From: JAAYEL01 sp964345835
GTDB taxonomy: Bacteria; Bacillota; Clostridia; Tissierellales; Peptoniphilaceae
NCBI GenBank assembly: GCA_964345835.1
Contig: CAYFSL010000022.1
Coordinates: 1-13,005, forward strand
DNA: 13,005 bases
Direction of reading: 5' to 3'
Shown here: in pieces, positions 7,801 through 13,005 of the stretch
How the letters are laid out: each line of letters begins with the position of its first letter
How positions within the stretch are numbered: the first letter of the stretch is position 1
Position numbers and translations under genes: made by a program
Notes under the pieces: generated by a model
What the model was told of the DNA's origin: nothing
Seen by the model: only the letters and a program-made list of their open reading frames with translations
The model's database searches: none

Positions 7801-8002
7801 TTTATTACATTCCCGCCTCATAAAACTACTTTTCTAATAATTATTCGATAACTACTGCATAAACTTATTGTATTTGAATAAACATTACAAGGAATTTAGC
7901 TTTCTTTAGTGGTTTATTATGGAAACACATTCAAAATTAGAATTATATTCACTATTGGGAAATTTATATACTAAAAACACTCTTTAATGAAAATAGCAAA
8001 AT

Positions 8003-8032
8003 AAATAGAGCAGGCCTAGCTGCTCCATTTTT
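8003..8032 (-). terminator. Terminator of the pepP-uvrC-hprK-hexapeptide operon
   Basis: GAGCAG (8008-8013) and CTGCTC (8020-8025) pair around a 6-nt loop. The stem extends past one A/C mismatch through AAAT (8003-8006) and ATTT (8027-8030). On the minus strand it is followed by an A/T-rich tail, TATTTATTTTG; on the plus strand by ATTTTT. It is about 50 nt beyond the last stop codon of the operon, and no plus-strand gene needs it. Confidence 0.75.
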
Positions 8033-8080
8033 CTACTTAAATTTTTACTTTCTGCTTAAACAAGTTTATCTGTTGGCCTT

Positions 8081-8599
8081 TTATAGCTTAGCTACTTCCG
8101 CCTTATATGTCCTAGCATTTTCAACATATACTTCCGCATTGTGCTTGTTAGTTTTAATTTCTTCATCAGTAAGCTGTCTTACAACCTTACCTGGGCTACC
8201 GATAACAAGTGAATTTGCTGGGATTTTCTTGCCAGATGTTACTAGGGCAAAGGCTCCAACAATAGTATTATCGCCTATTTCTGCCCCGTCAAGGATTACC
8301 GCTCCCATCCCGATTACTACATTATTACCTATCTTACAGCTATGAAGGGTCACACTGTGGCCAATTGTTGTATATTCACCAATTTCTAATGGGAATTCTT
8401 CCGCAACGTGTAATACAGAGTTGTCTTGGATATTAGTATACTTTCCTATCCTAACTGATTGGAATTCAGCTCTTACTGTAGCACTAAAAAATACTGATGA
8501 GCCTTCCTCCATAGTAACATCACCCGTAACTACCGCATTAGGTGCAATCCATGTATCTTCATGAATTTGTGGTTTCTTACCTCTAAATTCTAATAACAT
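8081..8599 (-). CDS. Gamma-carbonic anhydrase-like hexapeptide-repeat protein (YrdA/PaaY type)
   Basis: A left-handed beta-helix protein of 172 aa, the usual length for this family, with imperfect hexapeptide repeats over about residues 10-135 and a short C-terminal helix. The three histidines that bind metal in gamma-carbonic anhydrase are present with correct spacing: H64 (SVLHV), H81 and H86 (IGHSVTLH). Family residues R43 and Q58 (NIQD) are also present, and IGMGAVILDG followed by IPANSLVIGSPGKVVRQLT matches the family end. The usual RGD/RxD motif reads R43-A-E45, so the normally acidic Asp is Glu. Members are trimers; some hydrate CO2, while many have no proven activity. ATG at 8599 has GGAGGG upstream. 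It is last in the operon, 50 bp after hprK, with a terminator behind it. CO2/bicarbonate conversion is plausible but unproven; an acyltransferase role is less likely because the histidine triad is complete. Confidence 0.85.
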   Translation of the reverse strand: MLLEFRGKKPQIHEDTWIAPNAVVTGDVTMEEGSSVFFSATVRAEFQSVRIGKYTNIQDNSVLHVAEEFPLEIGEYTTIGHSVTLHSCKIGNNVVIGMGAVILDGAEIGDNTIVGAFALVTSGKKIPANSLVIGSPGKVVRQLTDEEIKTNKHNAEVYVENARTYKAEVAKL

Positions 8600-8649
8600 A
8601 AGTCCCTCCCTTCTTATTTTAAATTATCTATCGATATATTATTTATCAT

Positions 8650-9588
8650 CTAATAAGGTCTTTCCTTATCAGGATTAAGCTCATTAAATAACCTATTGGT
8701 CAATTCAACCGCCGAATTATACCCTAGAGCCTTTTGCCTATTGTTTCTTGTGGCTACCTCTATTATCATGGCAATATTTCTTCCTGGTCTTGTAGGAACT
8801 ATCAGTTTAGGGATCTTAACATCTAGGATTTCAGCATAGTCTTCATCAAGGCCAAGCCTATCATATTCCTTTTTTTCGTCCCAGTCTTCAAGGATTATCA
8901 CTAGGTCAATCCTAGTTTCGGTCTTAACAGACCCCGTTCCGTATAGCCTTCGGATATCCAGGATTCCTATCCCCCTTATTTCCATAAAGTGTCTGATATT
9001 TTCGGGAGAACTTCCATATAGTTTATCGTCAATTTTTCTTATATCAACGACATCATCAGCTACTAGCCTGTGTCCTCTCGTAATAAGGTCAAGACCCGTT
9101 TCTGACTTTCCAACAGAGGATTTCCCCATTATCAAGACCCCTGAACCAAATACCTCCAGAAGGCCTGCATGAACCGTCACTTCCTCTGCAAAATATTTTT
9201 CAAGAACAGAGTTAATCTTAGCTATAAGCTTGGTTGTTGCATAGGAAGACCTGAAAATAGTCTTATTATAATAATTAGCTAGGTCTATTATATCGTCTGT
9301 AACGAACCTGTCATATGAAAAGATTATGCAGGGAATATCATATGAAAATATCCACCTTAATCTCTCATATCGTGTTTTCGGGTCCAGGGACATATAGTAA
9401 CTATACTCAACATTACCTATGATTTGAATTCGCTTTTTGGGAAATTCATCTAGGTAACCTGTGAGTTGAAGGCCTGGTCTATTTACGTTTTTATTGGTTA
9501 TTTTAATATCCATATAGTCCGAACTTTTAGTCGTGGCTGTTAGCCCTATTTCTTCAGCTAATTCATGTAAATAGATTTCTTTTTTCAT
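8650..9588 (-). CDS. hprK: HPr kinase/phosphorylase
   Basis: Bifunctional cytosolic sensor that phosphorylates HPr on Ser46 with ATP or pyrophosphate and reverses the reaction, controlling catabolite repression and sugar uptake in Firmicutes. At 312 aa it has the family length, with the N-terminal domain at about 1-130 and the kinase domain at about 131-312. Visible motifs are H140, the P-loop GKSSVGKS (155-162), RGHRLVADDVVDI (171-183), the family signature MEIRGIGILDIRRLYG (202-217) and the C-terminal loop PTRPGRNIAMIIEVATRN (265-282). Two positions differ from the usual pattern as I know it: the P-loop is usually GDSGVGKS, and His is usually followed by Gly, here Ala. Its ATG overlaps the uvrC stop by four bases (ATGA, 9588-9585), and AGGAGG (9599-9594) lies inside uvrC, so translation is coupled. 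HPr and PTS genes are not in the window. Confidence 0.95.
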   Translation of the reverse strand: MKKEIYLHELAEEIGLTATTKSSDYMDIKITNKNVNRPGLQLTGYLDEFPKKRIQIIGNVEYSYYMSLDPKTRYERLRWIFSYDIPCIIFSYDRFVTDDIIDLANYYNKTIFRSSYATTKLIAKINSVLEKYFAEEVTVHAGLLEVFGSGVLIMGKSSVGKSETGLDLITRGHRLVADDVVDIRKIDDKLYGSSPENIRHFMEIRGIGILDIRRLYGTGSVKTETRIDLVIILEDWDEKKEYDRLGLDEDYAEILDVKIPKLIVPTRPGRNIAMIIEVATRNNRQKALGYNSAVELTNRLFNELNPDKERPY

Positions 9589-11420
9589 GCTTTCCTCCTA
9601 AAGTATTCATATATTTCCTGAGCTAGGGCTGGACTAATTCCAGGGCAGGCTTCAAGATCTTCTATACTGGCCCTTTTAATATTTTGACTGGTCTTAAAGT
9701 GCTTGTATAGGGTCTCCATCCTCCTCTTTCCTATTCCCTTTATATTCAAAAGCTCACTACTAGTTATTGAAGATTTTCTTAGACTATTATGATAGTCTAG
9801 GGCAAACCTGTGAACCTCTTCTTGAATGTCATATAGGAACCTATAAATTGCAGAATTTCTCTCCAATTTTTTTTCTATATTACTGTAGACTAGGGCATCG
9901 GTCCTATGCTTATCATCTTTAGCTAGGCCTACGATCTCTATGTCTAGTCCAAAGTCATCCAGGACCTTTCTAGCCAGGTTAACGTGGCCCATACCCCCAT
10001 CCATTATTATAAGGTCGGGTCTTTGTCCAAAGCCTGAAGACCTATTATCGGAGGAAAAATACCTTTTAAACCTCCTCCTTAAGACTTCTTCCATGGAGGC
10101 GTAGTCATCTGGTCCCTGTACGTCCTTTATCCTAAACTTCCTATATTCTTTCTTTGCCTTCCTTCCTGATAGGTAGACCACCATAGATCCAACAGAATTA
10201 ACCCCTGATGTGTTTGATATGTCATAGGCCTCAATCCTATCAATAGAAGGTATTCCTAGAACTTTTTCCAAATTCTTTAGGCCAAGGTTTTTATTTTTCT
10301 CCCTGTAGTCCCTTTTTTTGAGAAATTCTTCTAACATTTTCTTAGCATTTTCCTGGGCCATCTTAACCAAGGATAGCTTTTCGCCTCTAAGAGGTTTATG
10401 AATCGATACCTTTCTAGCCATCTTCCCCCTTAAAAGTTCTTCCAATCCTTCCTTGTCATCAGGACTTGTATCAACTAAAATTTGTCCCGGTACATAGGTG
10501 GTATCCAGGTAGAATTGCTTGAAAAATGAAGTCATAATTTCCTTATTGTCTTCATCCCAATTGTCATCCATTATGAAGTGTTCCCTGTCTACCAGCTTGC
10601 CATCCCTCATGAAATAGACCTGAATGCAAACGAATTTCTCCTTTTTATACATGGCTAAAATATCGAGATTAACCCCATTTACATTGGTTACCCTCTGCCT
10701 TTCCATCAGACTTTCAATCGACTTGATGTAGTCCCTATATTCTGCCGCTTTTTCAAAATTCAGCTTTTGTGACTGAAAAAGCATCTGGTCTTTTAGATAG
10801 GAGGTGATTTCTTCCTGCCCTCCTTTCAGAAAGCTTTTAACCTTGTCTATATTCTTATTATAGTCATCTTCAGAAGCCTTGCCGACACAAGGAGCTGGGC
10901 ATCTCCCGATGAAATAATTGAGGCAGGGCCTTTTAAGCCTTGCCCCCTTATCAAAATTAAGATTGCAAGTCCTAATTTTGAAAATCCCTTGCAGGATATC
11001 TATAGTATCATTAACAGCATAAGCATTTGGATAGGGGCCAAAGTAGAAATTTTTATCATTCTTTACCTGTCTAACCTTCATGATTCTAGGAAATTTCTCA
11101 TTTGTCACCATAATATAGGGATATTGTTTGTCATCCCTAAGCAGGATATTGTAGTGGGGCTTGTGTTCCTTGATAAAATTGGACTCTAAGACCAAGGCCT
11201 CTAGCTCATTTTCCACTATTATATATTCAAAGCTGTCAATCTTTTCGACCATTTTTATGACCTTCATAGATTTGTTGCTATCTTTTTGGAAATATGACCT
11301 AACCCTGTTTTTTAGGTTCTTTGCCTTACCTACATATATGATGGTCCCTTCCTTGTCCTTCATTAGGTAGACTCCCGGAGATTTGGGAAGCCTACTTAGC
11401 TCATACTTAAAGTCTTTCAT
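9585..11420 (-). CDS. uvrC: Excinuclease ABC subunit C (UvrC)
   Basis: Dual-incision nuclease of nucleotide excision repair; acts with UvrA and UvrB and cuts on both sides of a lesion. Full length at 611 aa. Domains in order: GIY-YIG nuclease with GVYLMKD and IIYVGKAKNLKNRV (16-40) for the 3' cut; four cysteines C152, C166, C174, C178, matching the [4Fe-4S] site reported in UvrC; UVR motif (about 205-238) that contacts UvrB; RNase H-like domain with D400 (AYDIS), D438/D439 (GPDDY), D474 (MDGG) and H537 for the 5' cut; and a C-terminal pair of helix-hairpin-helix motifs (about 555-607). The start ATG (11420-11418) shares one base with the stop of the preceding peptidase gene (TAATG). No clear Shine-Dalgarno precedes it (GACAAGAGCCATAT), so it probably relies on reinitiating ribosomes. 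It also overlaps hprK by four bases. uvrA and uvrB are not adjacent here. Confidence 0.97.
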   Translation of the reverse strand: MKDFKYELSRLPKSPGVYLMKDKEGTIIYVGKAKNLKNRVRSYFQKDSNKSMKVIKMVEKIDSFEYIIVENELEALVLESNFIKEHKPHYNILLRDDKQYPYIMVTNEKFPRIMKVRQVKNDKNFYFGPYPNAYAVNDTIDILQGIFKIRTCNLNFDKGARLKRPCLNYFIGRCPAPCVGKASEDDYNKNIDKVKSFLKGGQEEITSYLKDQMLFQSQKLNFEKAAEYRDYIKSIESLMERQRVTNVNGVNLDILAMYKKEKFVCIQVYFMRDGKLVDREHFIMDDNWDEDNKEIMTSFFKQFYLDTTYVPGQILVDTSPDDKEGLEELLRGKMARKVSIHKPLRGEKLSLVKMAQENAKKMLEEFLKKRDYREKNKNLGLKNLEKVLGIPSIDRIEAYDISNTSGVNSVGSMVVYLSGRKAKKEYRKFRIKDVQGPDDYASMEEVLRRRFKRYFSSDNRSSGFGQRPDLIIMDGGMGHVNLARKVLDDFGLDIEIVGLAKDDKHRTDALVYSNIEKKLERNSAIYRFLYDIQEEVHRFALDYHNSLRKSSITSSELLNIKGIGKRRMETLYKHFKTSQNIKRASIEDLEACPGISPALAQEIYEYFRRKA

Positions 11421-13005
11421 TATATGGCTCTTGTCATCTTCATCATATATTCAAGGCTGGCTTCGTCTAACCTGTCTTTTAACCTTCTTCTACACTCTTG
11501 GTGGTAGCTATTTAACCAGTCTATCTCCCATTTTTCCATTATTGATGGTTCTATAGGCCTTGTGTCTATAGGTACATAGGAAAATGGCTCTAGCTCATAA
11601 AAGCCTTCATATTCTGACTTAACCACATGGACAATATTTTCAATCCTGATTCCATGGCTGCCCTCAATATAGATGCCTGGCTCTATTGAAAATACCATCC
11701 CTTCTTCTAGAGGAACTCCACCATCCCTCTTACTTATGCTCATTGGTCCTTCATGAACTCCCAAGACAAAACCAACCCCGTGGCCTGTACCATGGTTAAA
11801 ATCTAGACCATACTTGTTCATAGGGTACCTGCAAATTGAGTCCAGGTACATTCCAGTTGTCCCCTTCATAAATCTTGCAGTCATAGCAGCTATATGGGCT
11901 TTTAAAGTCAGTGTATAATGGAGCTTTTCTTCTTTGCTTAAGTCTCCAAGGGCGATGACCCTTGTTATGTCTGTAGTTCCATCCATATATTGGCCACCGC
12001 TATCAACTAGGTATAGGCCCTTATCTTTTAAGGTCTTAGGAACCACCTTGTGGGGGTCATAATGAGGCATGGCTGCATTTTCTCCGTAGGCTGAAATTGT
12101 TTCAAAGGAAAATTCAATAAATCCTTCTTGTTCCTTCCTAAAATCTAGGAGTTTATTTGCCGCAAGGACTTCATCAATGTTACCTGTTGCAACCCCTGTT
12201 TCCACCCAGTTAAAGAATTTGACAAGGGCTACTGCATCCTTATCATAGGCCTTTTTGAAATTTTCTATCTCAGTCCTATTCTTTAATGCCTTCATAAGGG
12301 TTGTTAGATTTGTCCCCTTCTTTATCCTGACATTCCTGTTTAGTTTTTGGTAAATTAATACGTTGGTCCTATTTGGATCAAAGTAAACCACACTTTTACC
12401 AGGTATTTCATTCATTTTTGTATATATATGGTCATAATCATATACATCTACATTTCTTTCATTCAAATAGTTTAAAGTCTTTTCATCTATCTTTTCAGGC
12501 TCAATAAATAAGCTTGCTTTATCCCTTGTGATTAAAGCAAAGGATATAAAGATAGGAGTTGCTGTTATATCATTACCCCTCAGGTTGAATAAGTAGGATA
12601 TATCTTCACAGGCACCTATAAAGAAATAGTCAGCCCCCCTATTTTCCATCATGGCCCTTAGGATTTGAAGTTTTTCCTCTAGACTTTGGCCTGCATATTT
12701 TTCATCGAATATAAAGATTTTGTCCTTTGGTAGCTCTGGCCTATCCTGGGTCCATATTTGTGAAATAAAGTCTAGGTCTGTACGGATTAGCCTTTGTCCA
12801 AGCCTTTCAGACATGGTGTTGTAGGATGCTAAGGACATACATTTACCATCAAGGGCAAGCTTGCCAAATTCGCTTACCTCCTCATTTATAAACTCTATAT
12901 AATCCTCATCTATGCCCATTCTATATAGTTTAAAAGGAGAGTTTTTCAATTCTCTTTCTGCTTGGGTAAAGTATCTACCATCAGTCCAAAGACCCGCCTT
13001 ATCCT
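11420..13005 (-). CDS. Xaa-Pro aminopeptidase, M24B family (partial, 5' end outside window)
   Basis: Metal-dependent cytosolic enzyme that removes an N-terminal residue preceding proline. The frame is open to the window edge: 18 codons upstream of the TTG at 12949-12947 encode DKAGLWTDGRYFTQAERE, a core creatinase-fold motif, so that TTG is an internal Leu and not a start. The visible part holds the end of the first creatinase-type domain, a second one (about 75-215, counting that Leu as residue 1), the M24 pita-bread domain (about 225-445) and the C-terminal extension (450-509) of the long three-domain form. All five metal ligands are present: D316 (LVDSGG), D327 (TTDITR), H390 (GTGHGVG), E423 (SIEPG) and E437 (RIEN). 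About 80-100 N-terminal residues are probably missing. It ends in TAA sharing its last base with the uvrC ATG. It and the M17 enzyme would together degrade peptides, including Pro-containing ones. The symbol pepP is used for related but shorter enzymes, so none is assigned. Confidence 0.93.
   Translation of the reverse strand, partial: DKAGLWTDGRYFTQAERELKNSPFKLYRMGIDEDYIEFINEEVSEFGKLALDGKCMSLASYNTMSERLGQRLIRTDLDFISQIWTQDRPELPKDKIFIFDEKYAGQSLEEKLQILRAMMENRGADYFFIGACEDISYLFNLRGNDITATPIFISFALITRDKASLFIEPEKIDEKTLNYLNERNVDVYDYDHIYTKMNEIPGKSVVYFDPNRTNVLIYQKLNRNVRIKKGTNLTTLMKALKNRTEIENFKKAYDKDAVALVKFFNWVETGVATGNIDEVLAANKLLDFRKEQEGFIEFSFETISAYGENAAMPHYDPHKVVPKTLKDKGLYLVDSGGQYMDGTTDITRVIALGDLSKEEKLHYTLTLKAHIAAMTARFMKGTTGMYLDSICRYPMNKYGLDFNHGTGHGVGFVLGVHEGPMSISKRDGGVPLEEGMVFSIEPGIYIEGSHGIRIENIVHVVKSEYEGFYELEPFSYVPIDTRPIEPSIMEKWEIDWLNSYHQECRRRLKDRLDEASLEYMMKMTRAI

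Larger units (their letters stand above)
7552..8080. other. Gene-poor AT-rich spacer upstream of nifJ
   Basis: This is the only gene-free stretch over 300 bp. Nearest nifJ it contains the promoter (7597-7625) and an inverted repeat over the transcript start (7569-7589). Further out are an exact 9-bp direct repeat CTATTAAAT (7706-7714 and 7735-7743) and a 14-bp palindrome (7787-7800). The terminator of the upstream operon lies at 8003-8032. Between about 7801 and 8000 I see nothing convincing: open frames are very short and none has a ribosome binding site at a sensible distance. No tRNA or recognised riboswitch was seen. Confidence 0.6.

Noticed and set aside
7919..7987. 22-codon plus-strand frame beginning METHSKLELY in the gene-poor spacer
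   Set aside because: No Shine-Dalgarno at a usable distance (the nearest AAGGAA is about 25 nt upstream), no recognised motif, too short to call.
8073..8345. Open frame on the plus strand over the hexapeptide gene (90 codons)
   Set aside because: Antisense to the gamma-CA-like gene, whose repeats make long opposite frames likely.
8600..8649. Possible separate promoter or operator (TATCGATA) between hprK and the hexapeptide gene
   Set aside because: No -35/-10 pair with sensible spacing; the 8-bp palindrome is too short to support a call, so read-through from hprK is the simpler view.
10989..11370. Two overlapping plus-strand open frames inside uvrC
   Set aside because: Antisense to conserved UvrC domains; no support of their own.
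1..13005. CRISPR array, transposon ends, tRNA/rRNA, prophage or defence cassette
   Set aside because: No regularly spaced repeats, no transposase or integrase-like frame, no tRNA-like fold and no paired terminal repeats were seen; the genes are ordinary housekeeping and metabolic families.

Overview
The window looks like a chromosomal segment from a low-GC, anaerobic, fermentative Firmicute. The AT-rich spacers, strong GGAGG-type ribosome binding sites, intrinsic terminators with T tracts, an HPr kinase/phosphorylase and a clostridial-type pyruvate:ferredoxin oxidoreductase all point that way. The flavour of the proteins suggests the Tissierellia/Peptoniphilaceae (Anaerococcus-like), but that placement is an inference from memory and not a measured similarity.

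Layout, left to right. (1) 1-372, minus: 5' part of a cytoplasmic GH13 alpha-amylase, cut by the window edge. (2) 373-617: divergent spacer holding a promoter for the next gene. (3) 618-2024, plus: M17 leucyl aminopeptidase (pepA type), followed by two back-to-back hairpins, the second a clear terminator. (4) 2228-3772, plus: lipid II flippase MurJ with its own extended -10 promoter. (5) 3773-4014: convergent spacer with two terminators. (6) 7551-4015, minus: full-length pyruvate:ferredoxin oxidoreductase (nifJ), transcribed from a near-consensus promoter. (7) 7552-8080: gene-poor AT-rich spacer with the nifJ promoter, small palindromes and a terminator. (8) 13005-8081, minus: a tight operon of Xaa-Pro aminopeptidase (5' end outside the window), uvrC, hprK and a gamma-carbonic-anhydrase-like hexapeptide protein. 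The first three genes are joined by TAATG and ATGA overlaps.

Functionally this is core metabolism and housekeeping. Two cytosolic peptidases release amino acids from peptides, an amylase acts on glucan, PFOR turns pyruvate into acetyl-CoA and reduced ferredoxin, HprK links glycolytic state to carbon catabolite control, MurJ serves cell-wall assembly and UvrC serves excision repair. I see no mobile element, CRISPR array, tRNA/rRNA, phage gene or defence cassette, and no evidence of an undescribed multi-gene system. The second-look items are modest: residue substitutions at usually conserved positions in HprK, the carbonic-anhydrase homologue and MurJ; structured or repeated DNA in three spacers; and a misleading internal start in the edge-truncated peptidase.
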